Source of the DNA: CAVQXR01 sp963717955
GTDB taxonomy: Bacteria; Actinomycetota; Thermoleophilia; Gaiellales; Gaiellaceae
Length of the DNA stretch: 64,000 bases
NCBI GenBank assembly: GCA_963717955.1
Contig: CAVQXR010000001.1
Coordinates: 496,001 to 560,000 of the forward strand
Direction: 5' to 3'
The notes beneath the pieces are model-generated. The model ran no database searches. It saw nothing but the letters and a program-made list of their open reading frames with translations, and was not told the origin of the DNA. A program made the position numbers and the translations under genes. Below are positions 32,922-41,259 of this stretch, one piece after another (within the stretch, counting starts at the first letter, position 1; each line of letters opens with the position of its first letter).

Positions 32922-33357
32922 CGCCCGCCTCGAGCAGTGTCTTGAGCCGGGCCAGGTCGCCGTCGATCATGTGCTCGGCCGCCCTCGTCATCGCGACGGC
33001 CGCGAGGCGGAGCGCACCGCGCGGCCTGCCCTCGATCGTGACTCGCAGCCTGGTCGCCCCGTCCCTCGCCTCGAACACGTGGTGGATGTCGATCGGCACG
33101 GGGGCGCCGGTGACGCGGACATCGAACCGGCGGCCGGGATCGAGCGCGGTCACCTCGACGGTCGTCTCGAACCGCCGGGGGCCGAGGTGCCTCACGTCGC
33201 CAAAACGGCTGCCGACCTCGACCGGGCCGCCGTCGACGTGAACTGCGAGCGCGGTGGACTGCCAGGCGGGGAGGTTCGTCGGGTCGCTGACGAACGCGAA
33301 GACCTCCTCCGCCGGCCGCCCGATGACGATTGCCCGTTCCAGCCTCATGGTGCCCAT
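32908..33357 (-). CDS. SRPBCC (polyketide cyclase/START-like) family protein
   Basis: 149 residues from ATG 33357 (another ATG three codons in). LERAIVIGRPAEEVFAFVSD then PTNLPAWQSTAL is the usual start of the helix-grip fold, followed by beta strands (RFETTVEVTALDPGRRF) and the long C-terminal helix (HMIDGDLARLKTLLEAG). These proteins bind hydrophobic ligands; the ligand is unknown. The gene overlaps the GT2 gene and is the promoter-proximal member of that pair. Confidence 0.83.
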   Translation of the reverse strand: MGTMRLERAIVIGRPAEEVFAFVSDPTNLPAWQSTALAVHVDGGPVEVGSRFGDVRHLGPRRFETTVEVTALDPGRRFDVRVTGAPVPIDIHHVFEARDGATRLRVTIEGRPRGALRLAAVAMTRAAEHMIDGDLARLKTLLEAGDGQG

Positions 33358-33402
33358 CTCGACCCTGCAACGGTAGCCGCTGCGCATGTCGTCCACGTCT
33401 TA

Positions 33403-33496
33403 CCCGGTGTAGGGGCCGGACCTGTCCGGCCCGCCTTCGTGCCGGCCAGGACCTCCGGTTGGCGCCAGGGCGGGACAGGTCCCGCCCCTACACCCG
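33403..33496. repeat. intergenic inverted-repeat element
   Basis: Left arm GTGTAGGGGCCGGACCTGTC (33407-33426) and right arm GACAGGTCCCGCCCCTACAC (33474-33493) are complementary with few mismatches; each arm also contains a short palindrome (GGCCGGACCTGTCCGGCC). It fills the space between the SufE and SRPBCC genes. It resembles small non-coding intergenic repeats, and no other copy is present in this window. Confidence 0.65.
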
Positions 33497-33578
33497 AAGG
33501 GCCATGCGCGCGGGCCCGGTCAGCGGGCGCGCCCGCCACGGGCGAGCGCGTCGAGCATCAGGTCCCCGGGCACCTCGC

Positions 33579-34010
33579 TCAGGCGGGTGCCGCCGTGACC
33601 TCCACGAGGCGCCGCTTGATGTGCGCGAGGATCGCGCCCATCCCCCGCAGTCGCAGCGGCGAGACGAGCTCGGAGAGCTTCATGCCGACGAAGAAGTCGG
33701 ACGGCGTCTCGAGCACCTCGTCGACGGTCGCCCCGTCGAGGCCGGCCGCCAGCACGCCCGCGTAGCCGCGCGTCGTCGGCGCCTCCGGGGGAGCGTCGAA
33801 GTGCAGGTGGACGTGGCCCTCGACGATCTCGACGGCCACGAAGAACGGCGTCTGGCACTCGTGCACGCGTTCGAGGTCGGCACTGTCCGCGTAGCGCTCG
33901 GGCAGCGAGGGAAGCCCGTTCGCGTAGTCGAGCAGCATCTCGAGCCGCAGGTCGGCAGGCGAGTCGGCGAAGTCGCCGACGATCTCCTGGAGCGGCGCGG
34001 GGATCCCCAT
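33579..34010 (-). CDS. sufE: SufE-family sulfur acceptor protein
   Basis: 143 residues. The SufE core is visible as LQEIVGDFADSPADLRLEML then VHECQTPFFVAVEI, where Cys52 occupies the persulfide-carrying position (usual motif GCQS). GYAGVLAAGLDGATVDEVLE and LSPLR-like LVSPLRLRGMGAILAHIK complete the family pattern. SufE takes sulfur from a cysteine desulfurase for Fe-S assembly. Here it directly follows a rhodanese (start codon next to the rhodanese stop), so sulfur may come from that enzyme instead; inference. Confidence 0.88.
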   Translation of the reverse strand: MGIPAPLQEIVGDFADSPADLRLEMLLDYANGLPSLPERYADSADLERVHECQTPFFVAVEIVEGHVHLHFDAPPEAPTTRGYAGVLAAGLDGATVDEVLETPSDFFVGMKLSELVSPLRLRGMGAILAHIKRRLVEVTAAPA

Positions 34011-34895
34011 CTACGTGATCGGCGGCCTCTCGATCGGCACCCGTACGGCGTTGCCCCACTCGACCCAGGAGCCGTCGTAGTTGCGGACCTTCGGGAGCCC
34101 GAGCAGGTGCGTCAACACGAACCACGTGTGGCTCGACCGCTCGCCGATCCGGCAGTAGGCGACCACCTCGTCGCCGGGGTCGAGCCCCTGCTCGGCCAGG
34201 TAGATCGACCGCAGCTCGTCGACCGCGCGGAAGGTGCCGTCGTCGTCGGCCGCCCGCTTCCAGGGGACGCTGACCGCGGTAGGGATGTGCCCGGTGCGGA
34301 TCGCCCCCTCCTGCGGATAGTCCGGCATGTGCGAGAGCTCGCCCGAGTACTCGCCGGGCGAGCGCACGTCGACGAGCTTGCCGCGGCCGATGTGGACGAG
34401 AACGTCCTCCTTGAAGGCCCGGATCGTGCGATCGTCGCGCTCGACGACCGGGTAGTCGGCGGGCTCGGGCCGGGGAACCTCCGTGGTCGTCGCGCGCCCC
34501 TCGGCGAGCCACTTCTGGCGGCCGCCGTCGAGAAGCCGGACGTCGGGATGGCCGAACAGGCTGCACACCCACAGCGCGTACGCCGCCCACCAGTTGAAAT
34601 TGTCGCCGTAGAAGACGATCGTCGTGTCGCGCGCGATGCCCTTCGCCGACATCAGGCGGGCAAAGCCCTCGGCGTCGACGTAGTCGCGGACGAGCGCGTC
34701 GTTGAGGTCGGCGTGCCAGTCGATCTTGACGGCGCCGGGGACGTGCCCCGTGTCGTAGAGCAACACGTCCTCGTCGGACTCCGCGACGACGATACGGGGG
34801 TCGTCGAGACGCGCGGCGAGCCACTCGGTCGTGACGAGCCGCCCGGGGTGGGCGTATTCCTGGAGCTTCGGATCGGGATCGAGCTCGACTGCCAT
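34011..34895 (-). CDS. sseA: thiosulfate/3-mercaptopyruvate sulfurtransferase (two rhodanese domains)
   Basis: 294 residues, tandem rhodanese domains. Domain 1 (LVTTEWLAARLDDPRIVVAE) is inactive; domain 2 has the catalytic Cys in VVAYCRIGERSSHTWFVL, the CRIGER loop being that of actinobacterial CysA/SseA thiosulfate sulfurtransferases. It moves sulfane sulfur to an acceptor thiol in the cytoplasm. ATG 34895 is preceded by GGAGGATGCC. The SufE gene begins on the base after its stop, pointing to a donor-acceptor pair. Confidence 0.92.
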   Translation of the reverse strand: MAVELDPDPKLQEYAHPGRLVTTEWLAARLDDPRIVVAESDEDVLLYDTGHVPGAVKIDWHADLNDALVRDYVDAEGFARLMSAKGIARDTTIVFYGDNFNWWAAYALWVCSLFGHPDVRLLDGGRQKWLAEGRATTTEVPRPEPADYPVVERDDRTIRAFKEDVLVHIGRGKLVDVRSPGEYSGELSHMPDYPQEGAIRTGHIPTAVSVPWKRAADDDGTFRAVDELRSIYLAEQGLDPGDEVVAYCRIGERSSHTWFVLTHLLGLPKVRNYDGSWVEWGNAVRVPIERPPIT

Positions 34896-34984
34896 GGCAT
34901 CCTCCGGATGGTTTCACCGAAGCCTACCCACCAGCCACCCGCGGCCGGGCGCCGCTTCCGCCGCCTCCGGGCCGCGGCTGGCGG

Positions 34985-35188
34985 TCAGCCGGTGAGGCGG
35001 CGCAGGAGCTCCCGGTAGGGCACGCGGCGGCCGAGCCGCTCGCACTTGCGGCGGTGCTCCTCGCGGACGACCTCACGCGACGGCGGCCTCGGCAGCAGCG
35101 CCTGCAGCTCGGCGTGGACGAACTCGAGCTCGACGCGGTCGGCGAACGCGGAATCGAGGGACCCGTAGCCCGCGCCGCATGCGCCCAT
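34985..35188 (-). CDS. small hypothetical protein (67 residues)
   Basis: Opens MGACGAGYGSLDSAFADRVE, with a basic helical C-terminus (EEHRRKCERLGRRVPYRELL). Two Cys are spread apart. No family recognised. The frame has a sensible ATG and amino-acid makeup that is not low complexity, so it is likely real but of unknown role. It lies upstream of the rhodanese gene on the same strand with a 90-bp gap. Confidence 0.5.
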   Translation of the reverse strand: MGACGAGYGSLDSAFADRVELEFVHAELQALLPRPPSREVVREEHRRKCERLGRRVPYRELLRRLTG

Positions 35189-35255
35189 GCCGGTACGGTA
35201 GCGCCCCGGTCCTTTGCCGGGCGGCGCGACGCCGGCGCGCGCACGGCGCGGCCGG

Positions 35256-35684
35256 TTAGCCGTCCTGTGCCTGCGCGCGCAGCTCCTTGTTGATCGCGCG
35301 TGCGGTCCTCGCCCCGACGAGCCCGTCCTGCTCCAGCTTGTGCTGCTTCTGGAACTTCTTCACGGCCCTCACCGTTCGCGGGCCGTACTGACCGTCGGTT
35401 GCGACCTTGAACTCGAGCGTCTTGAGCGCCTGCTGCAGCTCCTTGATCCTCGCGCTCGGGCTCTGCGGCCCGATCACCTCACCGGCGCGGGGGACCCTGA
35501 GCACGACCACGGCGACCCCGGGCTCGGTCACTGTCGGCGCGGTCTCGATCGCTCCGGTGTCCGCGATGCCCGTCTCGATCAGGCCGGTGTCGGCGCTGCC
35601 CGTGTCCCCCTGCTCGTCACCGCCGCCGCACGCTGCGACCCCGAGCGCGAACAGGACGAGCACGATCAGGACACGGCTTCGCAT
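35256..35684 (-). CDS. lipoprotein with peptidoglycan-binding domain
   Basis: 142 residues from ATG 35684. Lipobox VAAC ends the signal peptide (VLIVLVLFALGVAACGGG), followed by an acidic Thr/Gly linker and a PG_binding_1 domain (residues 75-138): IKELQQALKTLEFKVATDGQ, YGPRTVRAVKKFQKQHKL and DGLVGARTARAIN. It would sit on the outer face of the membrane and touch the wall. A longer frame reaches 35738, but the signal peptide fixes the start. A hairpin (GCGTTGGCG/CGCCAACGC) lies directly upstream of the start codon, in the leader. Confidence 0.83.
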   Translation of the reverse strand: MRSRVLIVLVLFALGVAACGGGDEQGDTGSADTGLIETGIADTGAIETAPTVTEPGVAVVVLRVPRAGEVIGPQSPSARIKELQQALKTLEFKVATDGQYGPRTVRAVKKFQKQHKLEQDGLVGARTARAINKELRAQAQDG

Positions 35685-35801
35685 GCGTTGGCGCAGTGTA
35701 CGCGCCAACGCGTTCCGATGGAAGGAGTTCGTCCCCATCGATTTGTGCCACTTCTGCTCGCCGCCATGGCGGCGGAAGTTGCGCAGGCCACGGTCCCGAG
35801 T

Positions 35802-36579
35802 TCAACGCGAGCCGCCGGGGAGGTTCGTCTTGGCGGCCGCCTCCTCCTCGTTGAGCAGGCGCACGAGGAAGTAGCCCATCGCCGCCAGGAAGACGATCGC
35901 CTGCTCGGCCGTCATGAGAACGCCCGCGAGATTCTGGTCCTGCTCGGGCGACATGCCCCAGAGGCGCGGGGCGGTCGCGTAGAAGTCGTAGAAGACGTCC
36001 CCGCCGAAGGTGAGCGCGAGACCGAGGAAGGTCGAGGTCACGAAGCCGGCGAGCAGGTAGGCGAGCCGGTGCAGGGTGGGATGGGGGTTCGGGAACGTCC
36101 GAGACGAGCGGCCACCAGAAGACGAGCCCGACGGCGAGGAGGATCAGGTGCTCCACGTTCAGCAGCCACGGGTTGCGCAGCGCCGTCTCGTAGAAGCCCG
36201 CGAGGTGGACGAGGTACCAGCCGAGAAGCCAGACCGGCAGCGCGACACGAAGGCGGGTGAGGACGGCGAAGGGCCACCCGCCAAGGCGCGCGATCGCCTG
36301 ACGCATCGCCGGGGTGAGCCCGACAACGAGCAGGAGCGGGGCCCAGTCGGCGATGACGACGTTCTGGAAGAGGTGGAACAGCAGGAGGTAATGGGCTGAG
36401 AGCGTCTCGAGCGGCGAGTTCACCGACAGCGCGACGAGCAGCACTCCGGCGCCGAACGCCCAGGCGCGCCAGGGCGCGTCCGGAGCCCGTTTCCAGGCAC
36501 GCCGGTAGCCAATGGCGGCGACGAGCGCGAGCGCCAGGAAGAGCGGCTCGAAGGTGAACGAGGTCGGTGCGGGAATCAC
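35802..36579 (-). pseudogene. second CtaG-like cytochrome c oxidase assembly protein, one apparent +1 frameshift
   Basis: From GTG 36579 (GTGA overlap with the first CtaG gene) the frame encodes helices of caa3-type CtaG: NSPLETLSAHYLLLFHLFQN, APLLLVVGLTPAMRQAIARL and NPWLLNVEHLILLAVGLVFW. After PLVSDVP (base 36090) the homologous sequence continues one frame on: NPHPTLHRLAYLLAGFVTST, FLGLALTFGGDVFYDFYA and LAGVLMTAEQAIVFLAAMGY. Removing one base yields 258 residues, a normal seven-helix CtaG. His residues that could bind copper are retained (HYLLLFHLFQN). Error or mutation unresolved. Confidence 0.75.
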
Positions 36580-37508
36580 GCCCGCGGCTCCGCCGGGACC
36601 GGCGTGGGTGCCTCCTCCCCGGCGGCGCGGGCCTGCGGATCCGCGGCGAGGAGGAGCAGGACCCCGAACGTGCCGAGCGCGATCGCCTGCTCCGTCATCA
36701 TCACTGCGCCGGCGAGTCGCTGGTCGAGGAGCGGCGTGATGTCGAGCAGGCGCTCGTCCTGACCCGCGTAGGCGGGGTAGAGCGCGCGGCCGGAGAAGAG
36801 CAGCACGCTGGAGAGGATCATCCCGGCGCCGAACATCCCGGCGGCGAGCCCGAGTCGCTGTCCGTGACTGAGCTCGTGCCGTCCGGCCGGGTCGATGAGC
36901 TGGTACCAGACGAGAAAGCCGGCGAGGACGAAGGTCGCGTGCTCGAGGTCGTGGAGCGCCTGATTCTGAAGCGTGGCGTCGTACAGCGCCGGGATGTGCC
37001 AGACGGCGATCACGCCGCACCAGATCGTGAATCCGACGGGGGGCCTCGTCAGGAACGCGAGCACACGGCGCACGGTCGTGAGGCGTGCGAGTGCGGACAG
37101 CGCCGGGGCCGGGAGGAGGAAGAAGAGCAGGGGCCCGCGTACGGCGAGCAGGCAGAGGGCGACCGCCGCGTCGGCCATGAGCACGTGCTCGAGCATGTGG
37201 GCCGAGAGCAGGTACTCCTCGGCGACGGCATCGAGCGGCGAGATCAGCGGCAGCACGCCGAGCGCCAGCCCGGCGACGAACGTGACGATCCGCCCGATGC
37301 CCGCGTGATCCTTCCGGCCGCGCCGGCGAAGCCGCACCCAGCCTTGCAGGAACAGCGCGAGCAGCAGCATCGCCACTCCGACGACCACCGGGGACGGCTC
37401 CCACGCCGACCGGAGCTCCGACACGGGAACGGCGTCTCCGTGGGCGAGGGCGACCCCGGGGAGGAGGAGTGCTCCCGCAAGGAGCGCCGGGACAAGCCAC
37501 GCGCGCAT
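36576..37508 (-). CDS. CtaG-like cytochrome c oxidase assembly protein
   Basis: 310 residues, signal-like N-terminus then seven or more helices. Typical caa3_CtaG motifs: SPLDAVAEEYLLSAHMLEHV, LMADAAVALCLLAVRGPLLF, VIAVWHIPALYDATLQNQAL, HDLEHATFVLAGFLVWYQLI and DQRLAGAVMMTEQAIALGTF. The repeated His (SAHMLEH, WHIP, HDLEH) suit copper delivery to a haem-copper oxidase. No oxidase subunit gene is in the window. It overlaps the second CtaG gene by GTGA, giving a pair. Confidence 0.87.
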   Translation of the reverse strand: MRAWLVPALLAGALLLPGVALAHGDAVPVSELRSAWEPSPVVVGVAMLLLALFLQGWVRLRRRGRKDHAGIGRIVTFVAGLALGVLPLISPLDAVAEEYLLSAHMLEHVLMADAAVALCLLAVRGPLLFFLLPAPALSALARLTTVRRVLAFLTRPPVGFTIWCGVIAVWHIPALYDATLQNQALHDLEHATFVLAGFLVWYQLIDPAGRHELSHGQRLGLAAGMFGAGMILSSVLLFSGRALYPAYAGQDERLLDITPLLDQRLAGAVMMTEQAIALGTFGVLLLLAADPQARAAGEEAPTPVPAEPRA

Positions 37509-37619
37509 GCCGTCATTGTCGCCTCGTTCGGTTCCCCACGGGAGCACACGACGGTCAGTAGAATCGTGCTGCGCCGTTCCGGCGCGGACGGACGACGACA
37601 CACGCGGAAAGGACGGCCC

Positions 37620-38039
37620 ATGGGCCCAGTCGAATACGTAGTCCTCAGCTTCCCCGGGAACCAGTTCAAGGGCGAGATCGTGCCGGCGCTCGCCGAGCTG
37701 GTCGAGAACGAGACGGTCAGGATCATCGACCTCCTCTTCATCCTGAAGGACGCGGACGGAGCCGTCACCTGGGTCGAGCTCGCCGACGTGGCGGACGACG
37801 TCCCCGGGCTCGAGGACGTCACCGGCACGACCATGTCCCTGCTCAACGACGAGGACGCCCACATGATCGCCGCCGAGCTCGACGACAACAGCTCGGCTGC
37901 GCTGCTCGTGTGGGAGAACGCCTGGGCGGAGCGGTTCCGCGAGGCGGTCCTCAATGCGAACGGTCGGCTCGTCGCGCACGAGCGCATCCCGGCCGAGGTC
38001 GTCGAGGCCGCGGTCGCGTACTCCGAGTCCGAGGCCTAG
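37620..38039 (+). CDS. DUF6325-type protein
   Basis: 139 residues beginning MGPVEYVVLSFPGNQFKGEI, then VPALAELVENETVRIIDLLF, a pattern seen in a small actinobacterial family (also related to DUF1269) of unknown function. The acidic middle (DVPGLEDVTGTTMSLLNDED) and AALLVWENAWAERF are characteristic. Soluble, probably regulatory or stress related. GAAAGGAC sits nine bases before the ATG. The next gene (SHOCT) follows by 35 bp; members of this family often sit next to SHOCT proteins. Confidence 0.8.
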   Translation: MGPVEYVVLSFPGNQFKGEIVPALAELVENETVRIIDLLFILKDADGAVTWVELADVADDVPGLEDVTGTTMSLLNDEDAHMIAAELDDNSSAALLVWENAWAERFREAVLNANGRLVAHERIPAEVVEAAVAYSESEA

Positions 38040-38074
38040 GCCAGCTCGATCCGAACCGAAGGAGGAACGCCATC

Positions 38075-38390
38075 ATGATGAGACGTCGAGGCCCCGGCCT
38101 CATGAGAGCGGCGGCGACGACCGCGGTCGTCGCGGGGACGGCCGGAGCGGTCCGCCACCACCAGGACCAGAAGTACGCGACCCAGGACCAGCAGGCCTAC
38201 GAGGAGCAGCAATACGCGGCCCAGCAGGCCCAGCAGGCCGCCGCAGCACCGCCGCCTCCCCCGGCGGGCGGCGGGCGGGCTCTCGGACGATGCGATCACC
38301 CAGCTCCAGGAGCTCGCGAAGCTCAAGGAGCAGGGCATCCTCACCGAGGATGAGTTCGCGGCCCAGAAGGCCAAGATCCTCGCCGGCTAG
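38075..38390 (+). pseudogene. membrane-leader SHOCT-domain protein, one apparent +1 frameshift
   Basis: GGAGGA and ATG 38075 start a frame with a basic N-terminus, a short apolar helix (AAATTAVVAGTAGAVRHH), a Gln-rich linker (QAYEEQQYAAQQAQQAA) and a Pro/Gly run. At the GC-rich run near 38273 the sense moves one base on into a SHOCT domain: LSDDAITQLQELAKLKEQGI then LTEDEFAAQKAKILAG and TAG. With one base removed the product is 104 residues. SHOCT domains mediate protein contacts or oligomers. The shift lies in a run of G/C triplets, a place prone to sequencing error. Confidence 0.75.
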
Positions 38391-38418
38391 CGTGCCGTCC
38401 GGGACTGCGAGACGAGCT

Positions 38419-38444
38419 GTCGGGCCGCCTGCGGGCGGCCCGAC
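38419..38444. terminator. bidirectional terminator hairpin
   Basis: Perfect 11-bp stem GTCGGGCCGCC / GGCGGCCCGAC with a 4-base loop, between the convergent SHOCT gene (end 38390) and the small leftward gene (end 38450). Confidence 0.7.
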
Positions 38445-38449
38445 GCGTG

Positions 38450-38599
38450 TCAGGTGCCGGGCGGCCGGCGGCGTTGTCGCAGGTGCAGCCCGAGGATCCA
38501 GGTTGCGACGAGCAGCGGCGGAAGGACGATCGCGAGCCAGATCGCCCAGTGTCCGGCGTGAGCGAGCGGCGTCAGGCGTTGGCCTCGCTCAGGAGCCAC
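38450..38599 (-). CDS. small single-helix membrane protein
   Basis: 49 residues from GTG 38599: a short hydrophilic start, one membrane helix (HWAIWLAIVLPPLLVATWIL) and a basic tail (LRQRRRPPGT). It begins inside the last codons of the multi-helix gene upstream (28-bp overlap), which supports it as the last member of that operon. Function unknown; it could be a small partner subunit of the larger membrane protein. Confidence 0.45.
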   Translation of the reverse strand: MAPERGQRLTPLAHAGHWAIWLAIVLPPLLVATWILGLHLRQRRRPPGT

Positions 38600-39950
38600 A
38601 GGGCGAGGCACGTGAAGCCGATCATCACGGCGAGCAGCCAGTACTGCGAGCGCGTGGCGAGCTTGGGATCCGGGTACAGCACGAGCGCCCGGTCGTGGGC
38701 GAGGACGAGTCCGCTGACGTGTCCCACGACGACCATCGCGACCTGGACGTACCAGGTCGACGGTCGCGCCGATCAGGCTGTAGTCGATCGTCGGCTTCGG
38801 CCGTCCCGAACAGATTCCAGTCACGCCCCGCCGGGTCGGAGGAGAGCGGGATCAGCGCCTGCCCCTGAAAGAGCATGAACGTGAGGTAGTGCGCCATCAC
38901 GTACACGAACGCGATCGGCACGAGCGAGTGGACGAACCTCGCGGCGAGGTCGAGGGTCGAGAAGCCGCCGCTGACGGTGCGGGCGCCGACGACTCCGAGC
39001 AGGAAGAAGCCGCCGATCGCGAGGACGCAGCCGAGCATCCCGACGCCGCCCGCCAGCTCGTCCGCGAGCGACGGCCCCGCACCGAGGCCGTCGAAGAAGC
39101 GGGCGATCGGCGGGCCGATGTCGGCCCAGAAGCCGGTCTCCTGGAGCCCGTCGTAGGTGACGGTCCCGATCATCACGGCGAGGACCGCGACGAGCGTCGG
39201 CGCCGGTCGCAGGAGCGTCAGGCCCGCCAGCGGGGGTCGCAGGACGACCTCGTCGCCGTGGCGCTCGAAGACGGACATGCGTCCGAAGAGCCCGAACCCG
39301 ACCGAGAACGCCTCGCCGCGGTCGCACCACGGCTCGATCCCGTAGATGCCCATGGCGAGGAACGTCACGGCGGAGTAGACGATCGCGGCCGCGGCGATCG
39401 TCCTCGGCTCGACGCCGGCCGGCGAGAGGAGCTCGATCCACGCGAAGGCGAACAGCCCGGCCGCTGCCGGCCAGTACCCGACCCGGTCGGGGTACGGCAT
39501 GCCGGCTCCGAGCCGGTCGCCGAGCACGCGACCGGCGACCCATGCCATGGCCCTCGCCGTGGCACGCCACGGGTTGAAGGCGCGGAAGAGGTCGCCGAAG
39601 AGCAGGCTGAGCGGAACGAGCCCGACCCAGAACGCGACGTAGACGAAGGTCGGCACGATGTTGTCGATCGTCGTCTGGGTGCCGAACAGGCCTGCCCAAA
39701 CCATCAGGGCGAGCAGCAACGCCCCGAACGCCCCGCACAGGACATCGACCGCACGGCTCAGGACGGCGCGTGAGAACCAGCCGGGCAGGGTCCTGACGGA
39801 CGACCCCTCGAGCTTCGGCGCGCGCCAGAGCGCCGCGAGCGAGACGAACGAGATGATCAGCACGGCAGCCGCCGCCCAGACGAAGAGCCAGGCGGGGATG
39901 GGCAGGTCGGCGCGGCCCGAGAGCCCGTGCGCGAGGACGAGGTCGATCAC
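38572..39950 (-). pseudogene. multi-pass membrane protein (about 10-12 helices) with two apparent +1 frameshifts near its end
   Basis: GTG 39950 opens MIDLVLAHGLSGRADLPIPA and about 385 residues of membrane helices follow, with FGDLFRAFNPWRATARAMAW, WCDRGEAFSVGFGLFGRMSV and MAHYLTFMLFQGQALIPLSS. At 38798 (after LFGTA) and again at 38761 (after LIGAT) the sense moves one base on: KPTIDYSLIGAT, then STWYVQVAMVVVGHVSGLVL, SQYWLLAVMIGFTCLALWLL and a stop at 38572. The 1379-base span equals 459 codons plus two bases, exactly two insertions. I do not assign an activity. It overlaps the cupredoxin-like lipoprotein gene by GTGA. Confidence 0.72.
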
Positions 39951-40513
39951 GGCTCGACGACGACCTCCGCGACGAGGGCATCCTGCAGGTGCGACTCCAG
40001 CTCGAAGATTCCTTCGAACTCCGCCTTGAAAGCGAAGATCGCCGGCTTGCCGGGCCGGACGATCTTCTCGATCTCGTAGCCGTGGAGGTGCAGCTCCTGC
40101 TCCGCATCCGCGCGGACGACGATGCGCACCTTGTCGCCCTTCTTCACGTTCACGGTGACGGGGCCGCGGACCGGCTCGCCGCCCTCGATCATGATCACGG
40201 CGTCGGCCTTCTCGCTCGCCGAGTCGTCACCGTCCGTCTGCGCCTGGGTCTCGCCCTCCGTCTCCGCCTCGGTTCCCGTAGTGGCCGTCTCCGTCTCCGT
40301 CTCCGCAGTGGTGGCCGGCTCGGCGGTCGTCGCCGGCTCGGTCTCGCTTGCCGCGGGCTCGGTCTGGCTTCCCGCGGGCTCGGTCTGGCTTGCCGCCGGC
40401 GCGGTCGCAGGCGCCGTGGTGGTGGGCGCCGTCTCCTCGCCGCCGCCGCAGGCGGCGAGCGCCGCCGCGACCGCGGCCAGGACAGCGATCGTGATCGTCC
40501 GTCGTTCCCTCAT
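39947..40513 (-). CDS. lipoprotein with Thr/Glu-rich linker and cupredoxin-like domain
   Basis: 188 residues; AAGGAGGAG lies two bases before the ATG. Signal with lipobox LAAC (TITIAVLAAVAAALAACGGG), then a long low-complexity linker of TEPA/TETE repeats (residues 25-95). The C-terminal beta domain (96-188) contains PVTVNVKKGDKVRIVVRADA, ELHLHGYEIEKIV and FAFKAEFEGIFELESH, as in cupredoxin-like proteins; the His of HLHGY and ESH could bind metal, but the Cys/Met of blue copper sites is missing. Tight coupling to a membrane protein and closeness to two CtaG genes suggest metal handling (inference). Confidence 0.8.
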   Translation of the reverse strand: MRERRTITIAVLAAVAAALAACGGGEETAPTTTAPATAPAASQTEPAGSQTEPAASETEPATTAEPATTAETETETATTGTEAETEGETQAQTDGDDSASEKADAVIMIEGGEPVRGPVTVNVKKGDKVRIVVRADAEQELHLHGYEIEKIVRPGKPAIFAFKAEFEGIFELESHLQDALVAEVVVEP

Positions 40514-40571
40514 CGCTCCTCCTTGTCTCGTGAGATCGCTCCGCCCGCAGGCTGCGGGCACCCGAGGACGG

Positions 40572-41162
40572 TCAGGCCGGAGGAGCACGGAGAGCGAAAC
40601 CGGCGACCAGGGGAGCGCGCCGCACGAGCCGGATCGACCGGGGCACGGGAACGAGCACCGGCCTGGCCGTAGACCGAACCCCGGCGCGGGATGGAGCCAG
40701 CACCGCACCGGCTGCGACAGCACCTCGCCCCAGCCAGCGGCCGAGCGCGAGCGCGGCGAGCCCGAACGGCACCTGCAACGCCAGTCCCATCAGGAAGCTC
40801 GGTTCGGTGGCTGCATCGAGCGGGAGGCTTCCGGTGGCGAGCAGCCGTTCCAGGTGCTCCTGGACGGCGAAGGCGACGAGCGGGAGGAGCGCCAGCGGCC
40901 AGGTCGGAAGTGCCGGGCACGCCTCGCGGCGGGCGCCGATCCGGCCGGCGACGACGAGCCCGGCGAGGAGGAAAGCGGTCAGCGCGCCGAGAGCGAACGG
41001 GGCCTGCGCGAGGTAGCCGTGACCGGTCGCCTCGAGCGTGCTCTCGCGGGCATGCGCGCCGGGGTGGGACAACCGGTAGGCGAGCGAATGGGCAGCCAGC
41101 GAGCCTGCGACGAGGAGTGGTACCGCCAGTAGCCACGGAAGGGCGCGTCGTCCCATGGCCAT
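40572..41162 (-). CDS. membrane protein of unknown function (196 residues)
   Basis: About five hydrophobic segments: LPWLLAVPLLVAGSLAAHSL, APFALGALTAFLLAGLVVAG, WPLALLPLVAFAVQEHLERL and SFLMGLALQVPFGLAALALG, with a basic Pro/Arg-rich cytoplasmic tail. QEHLERLLATG carries the only notable polar motif within a helix. ATG 41162 or 41156. It is 58 bp upstream of the lipoprotein gene on the same strand and so heads the four-gene membrane cluster. Confidence 0.7.
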   Translation of the reverse strand: MAMGRRALPWLLAVPLLVAGSLAAHSLAYRLSHPGAHARESTLEATGHGYLAQAPFALGALTAFLLAGLVVAGRIGARREACPALPTWPLALLPLVAFAVQEHLERLLATGSLPLDAATEPSFLMGLALQVPFGLAALALGRWLGRGAVAAGAVLAPSRAGVRSTARPVLVPVPRSIRLVRRAPLVAGFALRAPPA

Positions 41163-41259
41163 CCATGATGACAGGGAATGCGTACGCCGGGCACGGGTAA
41201 GCTTCGTGGTCGAAGGGCCACGCTCTCTGCCGGCAAGCGCGCGAAAGGATGGTGTCCTG

